Below the pieces are notes generated by a model. The model worked only from the letters and a program-made list of their open reading frames with translations. It was not told the DNA's origin and made no database searches. Made by a program: the position numbers and the translations under genes. Of a stretch of DNA of 64,000 nt, positions 52,881-60,686 are shown piece by piece; the stretch's first letter is position 1; each line of letters opens with the position of its first letter. The stretch lies in assembly GCA_900541895.1 (NCBI GenBank), contig UWSI01000004.1, positions 18,675 through 82,674 on the forward strand, read 5' to 3'. Origin of the DNA: an uncultured Actinomyces sp. (GTDB lineage Bacteria > Actinomycetota > Actinomycetes > Actinomycetales > Actinomycetaceae).

Positions 52881-54248
52881 TCAGGCTTGAGTGGAGCGAT
52901 GCCTTGAGGCGTAGGGTTCGCTCTCGAGTTCGGATCCTGCCGGAGCCGAAGCGGGCGAAGCCTGCTCAAGGTTGGTTCCACGCAGCTTCGAAATACCGCG
53001 CATGCCGTGGTAGACGATGATCGCAGCGGCGGTGCCCAGGGCGATGCCGCCGAAGGTCATGCCGCTGACGTTCCAGGTGAAGTCTGCGATTGCAACAATC
53101 AGAGCGATAGCAGCAGTGTTGAGGTTGACCGGGTTGGAAAAATCAACGCGGTTCTGGACCCAGATACGAACGCCGAGCATGCCGATCATGCCGTAGAGGA
53201 CGGTACCGGCGCCACCGAGGACACCGGAGGGAATCGTTGCGATGAGCGCACCGAACTTCGGCATGAGCGAGAGCAGGAATGCGCAGCACGCTGCGACCAG
53301 GTAGGCAGCCGTCGAGTAGACACGGGTTGCTGCCATAACGCCGATGTTTTCGGCGTAGGTCGTCGTGCCAGAACCGCCGCCCGCACCTGCGAGCATGGTG
53401 GAAAGGCCATCAGCGAAGAGCGCGCGACCCGTCAGGTCGTCGAGGTTTTCACCGGTCATTGCGGAAACCGACTTCACGTGACCGACGTTTTCGGCGATGA
53501 GGACGAAGACCACGGGGATGAAGAGGCCCAGGGTGGAGACGGAGAAGGAGGGGGTGTGGAATTGCGGAAGACCGAACCAAGCGGCCTCGCGAACTGCATC
53601 GAACTTGACCTCGTGCTGGAAGACTGCAGCAACGTAGCCAATCAGGACACCAAAGAGGATGGAGAGGCGGCCGATGATGCCCTTGAACAAAACCGTGATC
53701 AAGCAGATTGAGATGATTGTGACGACTGCGGTGATGGGGCCGGTCTTTACCCAGTTCCATGCGGCGGGTGCAAGGTTCAGACCGATGAGGGCAACGATTG
53801 CGCCTGTAACGGTCGGGGGCATGATCGCATCAATCCAGCGCACACCTGCGAAGTGAACGATGATGCCGACAAGAGCCAGGGTTGCACCGGTGGCGATGAT
53901 GCCACCCAGTGCGAAGCTCTGGCCAAGTTCCTTAGTTCCGGAGACTGCCAAGATTGGCGAAATTAAAGCGAAGGACGACCCCAAATAACTTGGGAGCCGT
54001 CCTGCAGTGACAAGGAAGAAGAGGAGCGTTCCAATTGCCGAGAAGAACAATGTTGTTGACGGTGGGAACCCGGTGAGCAAAGGAACCAAAAAAGTCGCCC
54101 CGAACATTGCAACGACGTGTTGTGCGCCAATTCCAATTGTTCGAGGCCAAGAAAGACGTTCGCCGGGAAGAACTACGTCCCCGGGAGCAATACTGGTGCC
54201 ATCGCCATGAAGTTTCCAGCGGAAGAATCCTGATTGTGCAACAGACAT
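52881..54248 (-). CDS. NCS2-family uracil/xanthine permease
   Basis: A 455-aa membrane transporter. The first helices contain GAQHVVAMFGATFLVPLLTGFPPSTTLFFSAIGTLLFFLVTAGRLPSYLGSSFA, the NCS2 signature; the QHVxAM start and the later LFADGLSTMLAGAGGGSGTTTYAENIGVMAATR motif are typical of UraA-like uracil permeases. It imports a nucleobase by proton symport. The C-terminal 30 residues are polar. I see no neighbour in pyrimidine metabolism within the window. Confidence 0.93.
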   Translation of the reverse strand: MSVAQSGFFRWKLHGDGTSIAPGDVVLPGERLSWPRTIGIGAQHVVAMFGATFLVPLLTGFPPSTTLFFSAIGTLLFFLVTAGRLPSYLGSSFALISPILAVSGTKELGQSFALGGIIATGATLALVGIIVHFAGVRWIDAIMPPTVTGAIVALIGLNLAPAAWNWVKTGPITAVVTIISICLITVLFKGIIGRLSILFGVLIGYVAAVFQHEVKFDAVREAAWFGLPQFHTPSFSVSTLGLFIPVVFVLIAENVGHVKSVSAMTGENLDDLTGRALFADGLSTMLAGAGGGSGTTTYAENIGVMAATRVYSTAAYLVAACCAFLLSLMPKFGALIATIPSGVLGGAGTVLYGMIGMLGVRIWVQNRVDFSNPVNLNTAAIALIVAIADFTWNVSGMTFGGIALGTAAAIIVYHGMRGISKLRGTNLEQASPASAPAGSELESEPYASRHRSTQA

Positions 54249-54480
54249 GCTGCTAAATCTCCGATCAGTTAAAAGGTCTGGGCCGAAACCGGTCGGAACA
54301 TCAGTATAGACCGAAACCTGAGTGTTGTGTGAAAATGCCCGCTATGTGGCGCCTCACAGGACTGTTTTACTTCGCCCGGTTGTGGCGTAATGCCGCGGTA
54401 TTGACCGTGAAGGCATGAGATATGGCATGCTTGAGGAAAGAATCAAAATGTGTAGGTCGCAGGAGTATCGGAGGGTATTC

Positions 54481-54918
54481 ATGGCACTCAATCCCTATGC
54501 TCCCGGCGGTAGTGGAACAAGCGCGAGCAATGCTGCCAATCCAGCGACGGCCTCGACCGTCCTGGACCCCTATGGGCCAACTCCACACTTAGAGCCTCCA
54601 AAGTCCGAACAGCCGCAGAGCATGGTATTCCCGGGCAGTGACGACACCTCGCTGCTTGATGTGTTTGCAAGCCCCGGTTACACGTCTCCCAAACCGCAGG
54701 TCAATTCGATTGCAAATAGTGCGGCGTGGGTAAGCGCGCTCTCAATATTCTTCTTTCCCGCGATTGCAGCCGTGATTATGGGAATCATTGGACTTGTTGG
54801 TTCGACGAGTATGAACGGTGTGGGACGCAGGGCGTCGATTGCGGCAATTATCGCCGGAGTTGTAGGGATTCTGATCTGGTTCCTGGTCTGGATGGCATTA
54901 TTCTGGCGCTCTTCGTGA
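54481..54918 (+). CDS. Small membrane protein with disordered N-terminus (DUF4190-like)
   Basis: A 145-aa protein. Residues 1-75 are Pro/Ser/Gly/Thr-rich (NPYAPGGSGTSASNAANPATASTVLDPYGP). Two transmembrane helices follow, NSAAWVSALSIFFFPAIAAVIMGIIGLVGSTSMNGVGRRASIAAIIAGVVGILIWFLVWMALFW, a DUF4190-type arrangement. The start at 54481 has GGAGGG upstream; the longer frame to 54415 is not supported. Function is unknown. The 232-bp gap before it (54249-54480) shows no gene or clear site. Confidence 0.7.
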   Translation: MALNPYAPGGSGTSASNAANPATASTVLDPYGPTPHLEPPKSEQPQSMVFPGSDDTSLLDVFASPGYTSPKPQVNSIANSAAWVSALSIFFFPAIAAVIMGIIGLVGSTSMNGVGRRASIAAIIAGVVGILIWFLVWMALFWRSS

Positions 54919-55002
54919 GGGATTCCACGCTGAAAGCTGGCGTGAAAATTTCGTGATTTCGACGAATTCCGCTAGCATTACGGGGTGCGTGTTTCACGCT
55001 CC

Positions 55003-55087
55003 GGAGGATTCGCCTAGTGGCCTATGGCGCACGCTTGGAAAGCGTGTTGGGTGCAAGCCCTCGGGGGTTCGAATCCCCCATCCTCCG
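55003..55087 (+). tRNA. tRNA-Ser(GGA), integration site
   Basis: An 85-nt class II tRNA: acceptor GGAGGAT/ATCCTCC with discriminator G, anticodon loop TTGGAAA (GGA, reading UCC/UCU), a long variable arm (GTTGGGTGCAAGCCCTC) and T-arm GGGGGTTCGAATCCCCC. No CCA is encoded. The gene is intact and an integrase gene lies 154 bp downstream, so its 3' end is the probable attachment site. Confidence 0.96.
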
Positions 55088-55094
55088 CGATACG

Positions 55095-55122
55095 TCCCCG
55101 GGATCCGTTGAGATCCCGGGGA
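55095..55122 (+). terminator. Terminator after tRNA-Ser
   Basis: TCCCCGGGATC, loop CGTTGA, GATCCCGGGGA: an 11-bp stem followed by TTTCCCTTTGTTT. Confidence 0.85.
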
Positions 55123-55187
55123 TTTCCCTTTGTTTGCAACGTTTTTGGGCTGTGGGTATTGAAACCGATATATACCGATTGGTACGC

Positions 55188-55212
55188 TTGGGGGCGGTAA
55201 AAACGCCCCCAA
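55188..55212. repeat. Inverted repeat in the putative attachment region
   Basis: TTGGGGGCG, loop GTAAAAA, CGCCCCCAA, followed by another CGCCCCCA copy at 55215. These lie between tRNA-Ser and the integrase start and may be integrase arm sites or a small terminator. Confidence 0.5.
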
Positions 55213-55241
55213 TACGCCCCCACCATTTTTGAGGATCGGCC

Positions 55242-56387
55242 ATGCCAAAGAAACTGCCCCCCGGTATCGAATGGGATGAGACTCGCGGAAAGTATCGAGC
55301 GACCGTTCACGAGTCGGGGAAGCGATACCGTCTTGGGCGCTTCGATACTTTGATGGATGCGAAAGCTGCTCTCGCGATCGCGCGCGCCGACGTCGCTAGG
55401 GGGATCTTCGTGCCTCCATCGGCGAGGCGCGCGGAAGCGAAGCGCGAGGCCGAGGAGGCGTCTCGCGCCCAGACGACCGTCGAAGAAGTTGCAGAAGACT
55501 GGCTCGCCGATTTTGAGAGGCAGGTAGATTCTGGGCAGCGGAAGCCTGCGACGCTCCGGGAATATAGGAGCGTGCTGTCGGTGCATGTCCTGCCTAGAAT
55601 CGGCAGTCTGCCAGCGCGCGAGGTAGCGTCTCGAGACGTCCAGCGCGTCGCCGATCGCGCGGCCAGTGCGCGCACGCGCGCCAAAATCGTCGCCTGCATG
55701 AGGCGCCTCTTCAATTACGCGGTAGAGCGGGGAATCATCACTGCGTCTCCGGTACGAGTCTCCGCTCCGAAGATTAAAGGCAGTAGCCTAGACGTCGGAA
55801 AGATCGCGTCGCCGCATCAGGTCGCAGCCCTAGCCGCAGCAATGCCCGGCCCGCTCCGGCTATCCGTCCTGCTCGCGGCGTGGTGCTCTCTACGCCAGGG
55901 CGAAGCCCTCGGCCTCCAGCGCAGAGACATTATCGGGCTGGAATCTGGGTCCCCGAGGCTCCGAATCGAGAGACAGTGGAATCAAAAAGCCGTCCCTCCG
56001 GGATACACGACGCCCAAAAGCGGCGCTGCCCGCGAGGTGACGATTCCTACGGCCCTAGTCCCAGTCATCCGTGATCATCTCGAAATCTACGTCGCCGACG
56101 ATAAAGACGCTCCGATCTTCCCCTCGCCGATCGAGCCGGGCAAGCCAATCTCACAAACGAATCACAATAAAGCGTGGGCAGCAGCGAGGGCAGCGGCTGG
56201 ATTGCCTTCTTTCCGCTTCCACGACCTCCGACATACAGGCCTCACTCTCTACGCCCAGCAGGGAGCGACGCTCGCCGAGATTATGGAGCGAGGCGGACAC
56301 AGCGATGTCGAGGTCGCGATGAGGTACCAGCATGCAGCGGAGGACAGGGCGAGGAGGCTCGCAGACAGCCTCCCCGTCGAGCTGTAA
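55242..56387 (+). CDS. Tyrosine-recombinase phage integrase
   Basis: A 381-aa integrase. An N-terminal AP2-like arm-binding domain (EWDETRGKYRATVHESGKRYRLGRFDTLMDAKAALAIA) and SAM-like core-binding domain (about 80-170) lead to the catalytic domain with Arg218 (CSLRQGEALGL), His327-x-x-Arg330 (HDLRH), His353 (GGHSD) and nucleophile Tyr362 (MRYQH). All five active residues are present. It should recombine the element's attP with the tRNA-Ser attB. It reads away from the tRNA. Confidence 0.95.
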   Translation: MPKKLPPGIEWDETRGKYRATVHESGKRYRLGRFDTLMDAKAALAIARADVARGIFVPPSARRAEAKREAEEASRAQTTVEEVAEDWLADFERQVDSGQRKPATLREYRSVLSVHVLPRIGSLPAREVASRDVQRVADRAASARTRAKIVACMRRLFNYAVERGIITASPVRVSAPKIKGSSLDVGKIASPHQVAALAAAMPGPLRLSVLLAAWCSLRQGEALGLQRRDIIGLESGSPRLRIERQWNQKAVPPGYTTPKSGAAREVTIPTALVPVIRDHLEIYVADDKDAPIFPSPIEPGKPISQTNHNKAWAAARAAAGLPSFRFHDLRHTGLTLYAQQGATLAEIMERGGHSDVEVAMRYQHAAEDRARRLADSLPVEL

Positions 56388-56583
56388 GAAAAGGTCCCGA
56401 CCAGCGTCCATACTGGCCGGGGCCCTCTTCTTTTGTCACTCGCGGGGAGCCGCTAGGCATGCAAAAAAGTCTTTGGGTGAGAGTGACATCTTCCATGCAA
56501 AAGGGAGGAAAAATCCTCGAAATACCCCTAAAAGCGATATACTATAGATGTGTAGGCATAGTTGAGCTTTGTGGAGGATGAAG

Positions 56584-57192
56584 ATGTTCCCACTAAACCT
56601 CACTTCCAAGTTAACAGGCGTAACCCCTAACCAGCTCCGCTCATGGAGCAGGTCTGGTCTTCTTGTGCCCGAAATCAGAGCCAAGCGTCCCCCCATATAC
56701 TCTTTCCGCGATCTGGTAGCTCTGCGCTCCATTGCTTTTCTACGCTCTGAAACCTCGCTACAAAAAATCCACAAAGCGTTTGGCACTCTGAACGTTCTGC
56801 ACATGGTCGAACACCCCTCTGAGTACTCCTTCGGCACTGACGGAAAGACCATTTTCGTACAAGGACCAGACGCTGAAGCAATCGACCTGGTGAGATCTCC
56901 TGGCGCGCGCACCCTGTTCACTTTTGAAGAAATGAACAAGGCTTTCACCAACTTCCGGAAGCAAGAGGTACCGGCTTTCACCACTCCCGCTCCTCATATT
57001 TGCGTCAATCCTGCACGCATTGGGGGGTGGCCCGCGATCGAGGGGACACGTATCGGGTACGACACCATCGCTGATTTCGCGGGCGTAGAAGACCCGGATG
57101 TGGATTATGTCCTTGAATACTATCCAGACCTCACTGCGTCGGCTGTTGAAAGCGCTATCGAATTCAACAGGCAAATCGAGGCCATCGCCTGA
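56584..57192 (+). CDS. VapB45-like antitoxin (HTH plus DUF433)
   Basis: A 202-aa protein. The N-terminal MerR-like HTH (MFPLNLTSKLTGVTPNQLRSWSRSGLLVPEIRAKRPPIYSFRDLVALRSIAFLR) is followed by a linker and a DUF433 domain (HICVNPARIGGWPAIEGTRIGYDTIADFAGVEDPDVDYVLEYYPDLTASAVESAIEF). The start was placed at 56584, 6 bases after GGAGG; 56578 is an alternative. With the PIN-like gene 3 bp downstream it matches the M. tuberculosis VapBC45 arrangement (Rv2018-Rv2019). A TATACT at 56538-56543 could be its -10. The HTH likely autoregulates. Confidence 0.82.
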   Translation: MFPLNLTSKLTGVTPNQLRSWSRSGLLVPEIRAKRPPIYSFRDLVALRSIAFLRSETSLQKIHKAFGTLNVLHMVEHPSEYSFGTDGKTIFVQGPDAEAIDLVRSPGARTLFTFEEMNKAFTNFRKQEVPAFTTPAPHICVNPARIGGWPAIEGTRIGYDTIADFAGVEDPDVDYVLEYYPDLTASAVESAIEFNRQIEAIA

Positions 57193-57195
57193 GCA

Positions 57196-57633
57196 ATGCC
57201 CAACAACACCGACTCCCGCTACTTTTGCGTTGATGAAAACATCAGCCCTGTTATCGCGAAAGCTCTCGATCAGATATATAAGCGGCAGCATAGAATAACA
57301 AGCGTGGGCGCGTTGCGGCTTAATGGGGCAAAAGATACAGAACTCATCCCTGAGCTCGCGCAGCGTGGCGTAAATGTTCTCATCACGCAGGATCGGCGGC
57401 AGCTCTTAAATAAAGAGGAGACGCAAGCTCTTATTGATCATGGAATCCATTGGGCAGGCTTCCCTCTTCCCGATGATCCCCCAAAGGGGACAGCACCTGC
57501 CTACCAAGCAGAATGCGTCCTTACACTCATCCCTTACATCATCCACCACTGGGAAGATCTTCCCAGTGCTTATCTCTATGTTCCACAGCGGAAAAAACAA
57601 ATAACCGTAACCGCCCTGGGAACCCAGGAATAG
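57196..57633 (+). CDS. VapC45-like PIN-fold toxin (DUF5615/Mut7-C type)
   Basis: A 145-aa protein. The first acidic cluster RYFCVDENISPVIAKALDQI and a second DTELIPELAQRGVNVLITQDRRQLLNKEE match DUF5615 PIN-like nucleases, with catalytic acids likely in VDEN and TQDRR. It lies 3 bp after the DUF433 gene. Such toxins cleave RNA. Location inside an integrated element suggests maintenance or superinfection control. A C-terminal extension (SAYLYVPQRKKQITVTALGTQE) is present. Confidence 0.8.
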   Translation: MPNNTDSRYFCVDENISPVIAKALDQIYKRQHRITSVGALRLNGAKDTELIPELAQRGVNVLITQDRRQLLNKEETQALIDHGIHWAGFPLPDDPPKGTAPAYQAECVLTLIPYIIHHWEDLPSAYLYVPQRKKQITVTALGTQE

Positions 57634-57790
57634 CCTCGCAGCGCTCGCGGACGCGTGACCCGTGCAGGTGTGTCCTTAGAGTGAAGGCTGTAGGGGAACG
57701 CTGTTCGAAGCCGGCACTTATCCAACTCGTTCCGCCCGACTCAAGAGGCACTGCAGGTTATCGCCTGATGCCGTTGCAAGATAAAACAGA

Positions 57791-58228
57791 CTAGCTTGCA
57801 ACGGTGCGGTCGCAGGCTTCGAGACCCCAAGATGTCAAATCGGCATCTGTGCCTAAGCTTTCGGCCAGCTCGGTCAAAGATGAGCAGTGCTCGCGCTCGC
57901 GGCTGACAGTGTCGGGGTCAAGGAGTAGACGTGCGGCCAGTCGGTTAGCGCGCAGCTCTCCGCGTGTGTCTTGGCAGGATGTATGTCCAAGAAGGATGTG
58001 AGCTAGCTCGTGAGCGAGCGTCGATCTTTCAACAGAGGGCCGTAATCCGGCTCTGATCCAGATATGCCTTCCGTCGGTCGCTCCCAGTGCTCCAGTAAGG
58101 TCTCTCGTATAGGACACAGGGGTACCTATAGTCTCGGCGAGCAGATAGGGATCTACGGGACCTTGTAGATTCTTCGCGCCCGCCTCAAGCGCGTTCCTCC
58201 ACTCCTCTTCATTGAATCGTTTCAGCAC
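57791..58228 (-). CDS. ImmA/IrrE-family metallopeptidase
   Basis: A 145-aa zinc peptidase. The catalytic motif is HELAH with His73, Glu74 and His77, followed by LLGHTSCQDTRGELRANRLAARLLLD where the Glu of RANRLAA (family third ligand region) sits. ImmA-type proteases cut XRE repressors and so trigger induction of integrative elements. It lies 81 bp downstream of, and on the same strand as, the XRE repressor, the usual operon. The 157-bp gap 57634-57790 before its 3' end shows no clear gene. Confidence 0.9.
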   Translation of the reverse strand: MLKRFNEEEWRNALEAGAKNLQGPVDPYLLAETIGTPVSYTRDLTGALGATDGRHIWIRAGLRPSVERSTLAHELAHILLGHTSCQDTRGELRANRLAARLLLDPDTVSREREHCSSLTELAESLGTDADLTSWGLEACDRTVAS

Positions 58229-58308
58229 ACGTTGAGGATAAGCTCAGATAAGGCCATTTCCAGAAAGATTCCTGAACAACAAACGTGATACCACCCACAC
58301 GATACAAA

Positions 58309-58764
58309 CTACTCCTGAGGCTCCTCGCCAAGACTGTTAAGAAAGGCGTCTTCCCGTGCCTCTGGAGAATTCTCTACGCGACGCGCTGCGAGAGAGACCT
58401 CCCAATCGTCAGGCAAAGGGACGCTCACATCTGAGTCTGCAGCTGCGCGCGCCTCAGCCTCGGCAGCCAACCGACGCCCCGCCAAGCGCTCCGCGAGCGC
58501 AGCATCCGCCTCTTCGTAGGGGCGACCTGTCTGTATTGCAAAAAAGACCTTCCAGCTTTCCAGCCCGAGTGCAGACGAAATACGCTCGATGTCCGTGACT
58601 GTAATCGATGTCTCACCGCGCAGTATGCGGTCGAGACGAGATCGCGAGACTCCTGATGTGTCCGCTAAAGATCGGACAGTACCGCCGCGTGCGCGGTTCT
58701 TTGCGGTAATAAGTTTTGCGAATTGGGCCTCAAAAGTGCCTATTTCCAGCGGTTTTTGTCCCAT
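58309..58764 (-). CDS. XRE-family repressor
   Basis: A 151-aa protein. The HTH is TVRSLADTSGVSRSRLDRILRGETSITVTDIERISSALGL (about residues 29-68). The C-terminal half is Ala/Glu/Asp-rich and probably the part cut by ImmA. It reads away from the Cro-like gene across the large inverted repeat at 58820-58865, which is its likely operator. It should hold the element in the integrated state. Confidence 0.87.
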   Translation of the reverse strand: MGQKPLEIGTFEAQFAKLITAKNRARGGTVRSLADTSGVSRSRLDRILRGETSITVTDIERISSALGLESWKVFFAIQTGRPYEEADAALAERLAGRRLAAEAEARAAADSDVSVPLPDDWEVSLAARRVENSPEAREDAFLNSLGEEPQE

Positions 58765-58812
58765 GTCCTGAATCTTATGTCCTTATTTAGCGACACGTCT
58801 AGTTTCCAACGC

Positions 58813-58865
58813 TTGCATTTGTCCCGTATTGGGGACATACTTGCTTCTGTCCCCAATACGGGACA
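58813..58865 (+). promoter_or_regulatory. Lysogeny-switch operator with 18-bp perfect inverted repeat
   Basis: TGTCCCGTATTGGGGACA (58820-58837) and its exact reverse complement (58848-58865) are 10 bp apart. Each arm is itself a partial dyad (GTCCC...GGGAC), so two repressor dimers can bind. A promoter TTGCAT (58813-58818), 17 bp, CATACT (58836-58841) runs through the left arm, and the right arm overlaps the first base of the Cro-like start codon. Confidence 0.85.
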
Positions 58866-59137
58866 TGGAAGAAAGTGAGAAAACGGTGGAAACCATCGGT
58901 GAAATCATCCGCGAGGCAATGGCGGATCGCGGGTTTTCCATAGCTGAAGTCGCCAGTCGAATCGGAATTGGTCGGCAAACCTTCTCCAGGAAGCTGAACG
59001 GGCATGTGGATTTTTCGGCGTCTGAAATCACGTCTCTAGGTGAGGTCATAGGTGTCCCCGAGTGGGAGCTGTTATACCGAGCCCGCGTAAGAGCAGAAGA
59101 ATCTGCGCTCGCGGCTTCTGAGGGCGAGGTGGAGTGA
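58865..59137 (+). CDS. Cro-like HTH regulator
   Basis: A 90-aa protein if the ATG at 58865 is used. HTH: VETIGEIIREAMADRGFSIAEVASRIGIGRQTFSRKLNGHVDFSASEITSLGEVIGV. It is divergent from the XRE repressor. No good ribosome-binding site precedes the ATG, which is inside the operator arm; a GTG at 58886 is an alternative. It opens the lytic or excision transcript. Confidence 0.83.
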   Translation: MEESEKTVETIGEIIREAMADRGFSIAEVASRIGIGRQTFSRKLNGHVDFSASEITSLGEVIGVPEWELLYRARVRAEESALAASEGEVE

Positions 59138-59186
59138 TGCGTATCTTCGATGGTGAACGCTTTATCTCCAGAATGCGAGGGTCTAG

Positions 59187-59696
59187 TCACTTTAGCGGCA
59201 CTACGACAGGAGATGACACTCCTCGTACACGCAGCCTCACTTCATCTCTGGGGAACCCCCAGGCCCCCGCCAAATACACGCGAAGCGAAGCGCTAGGGGC
59301 GAGAGGGACGGGGAGGTCAGGTTCGACACCTAAAAGTAGGTCGGGGTTAGCGAAGGTGACGGCTTCCACCACGCACGCTTCGGATGCATGGTTCCGTAAA
59401 ACAAATAGCGCACCGCCTTCTTGGGTGGCTCGAATGTCAATCCTGGGGCTGGCGATCTCGTCGATGGCGTGGATACTTAGGTCTTCTGTAGCCCTGGTAT
59501 CCGCCGCGTCACCGTCACGGATATCGTTAGCCGCTAACGTGGTATCGGCTTTTGCGGCGATCTCGTGGGCGTCTTTAGCATCCGTCTTGATCGTGCGGCG
59601 CTTCCTCAGCCAGATAACGGCAGAACCTACTCCGGCAAAAACAGGTACGAGTGCTTGTATCCAGGCGGGTATGCCTGAGATCAGCCATTCCTTCAA
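59187..59696 (-). CDS. Single-pass membrane protein of the element
   Basis: A 169-aa protein read against its neighbours, TTG start with GGAGGAAGAA upstream. One transmembrane helix (IPAWIQALVPVFAGVGSAVIWLRKRR) followed by a polar, Asp/Ala-rich stretch and a predicted beta-rich C-terminal domain (GGALFVLRNHASEACVVEAVTFANPDLLLGVEPDLPVPL). The opposite frame (59134-59823) looks like its shadow. Function is unknown. Its position between switch and early genes, on the lysogenic strand, fits a lysogeny-expressed gene such as superinfection exclusion; this is a guess. Confidence 0.68.
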   Translation of the reverse strand: MKEWLISGIPAWIQALVPVFAGVGSAVIWLRKRRTIKTDAKDAHEIAAKADTTLAANDIRDGDAADTRATEDLSIHAIDEIASPRIDIRATQEGGALFVLRNHASEACVVEAVTFANPDLLLGVEPDLPVPLAPSASLRVYLAGAWGFPRDEVRLRVRGVSSPVVVPLK

Positions 59697-59822
59697 TTCT
59701 TCCTCCCCGGTAGGTGACGGCGATTCAGCTACGCCGCCTGGTGACTGTGGTGGGTCTCAGCCTACCGGGGAGGAGCCTAACTCCGAAGAAGTCATGCTCA
59801 CTGGCAAAAACGAGGGGGCGTG

Positions 59823-60140
59823 ATGGGCGTGAGCAAGGTGATCAATACGCATGCGTCAGATCTTCGCGACGAAGTCGCCAAGATCATCGAGACCGACAAC
59901 CCACGCGATCTCGTCGAGGCGTCCCTCGCAATGTGTATCCAGCACGTGACAGTCACCATCGGCCTGCTGGGTTCCCCCGTCGCGGTGATGACACTGCCCT
60001 CAACTCTTATCCACTCCACACAGAAGCAGCTTCTCGAAGCACAGCTCGCTCTCGTCGCAGAGCTGCAAGACCTCACGACCCGCGCAGCAAACGGACTAAC
60101 CACACGCAGCGACAACACCAAGGGAGACCCCGAAAAATGA
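59823..60140 (+). CDS. Small helical protein, phage early region
   Basis: A 105-aa protein of unknown function, starting at ATG after GAGGGGG. It looks helical with no transmembrane segment (SKVINTHASDLRDEVAKIIETDNPRDLVEASLAMCIQHVTV; QKQLLEAQLALVAELQDLTTRAAN). It overlaps the next gene by ATGA and opens the early-gene series. Confidence 0.7.
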   Translation: MGVSKVINTHASDLRDEVAKIIETDNPRDLVEASLAMCIQHVTVTIGLLGSPVAVMTLPSTLIHSTQKQLLEAQLALVAELQDLTTRAANGLTTRSDNTKGDPEK

Positions 60141-60337
60141 TGAAGAAATTCGCAACCATCAAAGAAGCAGCCGAAGCCACCGGCCTCAGCCCACGAGCAT
60201 TGCGCGTCTACATCGCTTCCGGGCAGATCCGGGATTGCCGGAAGATCGGCAAGCACATCCTGATCCCCGTCGAGCAGATCGAGCGAATCGGTAAGCCTCT
60301 CGCCACAGCGCAGTCCCTGAGAGGAAGTGCAGCATGA
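60137..60337 (+). CDS. Excisionase-like HTH protein
   Basis: A 66-aa winged-helix/MerR-type HTH: FATIKEAAEATGLSPRALRVYIASGQIRDCRKIGKHILIPVEQIERIG, the pattern of phage excisionase and HTH_17 proteins. ATGA overlaps on both sides show a translationally coupled run. It may direct excision with the integrase. Confidence 0.82.
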   Translation: MMKKFATIKEAAEATGLSPRALRVYIASGQIRDCRKIGKHILIPVEQIERIGKPLATAQSLRGSAA

Positions 60338-60465
60338 CCCTCCCAATCCCCAACTGCGAGACCGTCGACCTCGGCACTCCCGAGCTTAGCGACGACTACG
60401 CGATCCAAGACAAAGACAGCGGCGCCATCCTCCTCATGGCCTCTCACGTAGATCTGGAGATGTGA
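60334..60465 (+). CDS. 43-aa acidic peptide of the element
   Basis: An acidic small protein (NCETVDLGTPELSDDYAIQDKD...HVDLEM) that begins inside the HTH gene stop (ATGA). Function is unknown. Coupled start and tight spacing support it being real. Confidence 0.55.
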   Translation: MTLPIPNCETVDLGTPELSDDYAIQDKDSGAILLMASHVDLEM

Positions 60466-60469
60466 CCTC

Positions 60470-60676
60470 ATGAAACCACAGCTCTCCCACAACTGGCAGC
60501 AGCTCCGCTTCGCCTCCGCGATCACGCTACTCGCCACCTCCCTCGTCATCTCACTCGCACTCTGGGCACCCGACCACAAAAACGGAATCTCCCCCTGGTG
60601 GGCGATCGTGGCTATCGCCAGTGCGGTGCAGGCGTCGCTCATGATGCGAGCGCACTTTGCAGAGACAGATATCTAG
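60470..60676 (+). CDS. 68-aa two-helix membrane protein of the element
   Basis: Two hydrophobic segments, LRFASAITLLATSLVISLALWAP and WWAIVAIASAVQASLMM, around a short loop (DHKNGISP), with basic ends. It starts 4 bp after the previous peptide. Function is unknown. Confidence 0.6.
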   Translation: MKPQLSHNWQQLRFASAITLLATSLVISLALWAPDHKNGISPWWAIVAIASAVQASLMMRAHFAETDI

Positions 60677-60686
60677 GAGTCCAACG

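Noticed and set aside
56515..56543. Full promoter for the VapBC45-like pair
   Set aside because: TATACT is a good -10 but I see no acceptable -35 at 16-18 bp, so only the -10 is mentioned.
59134..59823. 229-aa plus-strand frame in the element
   Set aside because: Ser/Arg/Thr-rich mirror of the minus-strand membrane gene, which has a good ribosome-binding site and a transmembrane helix.
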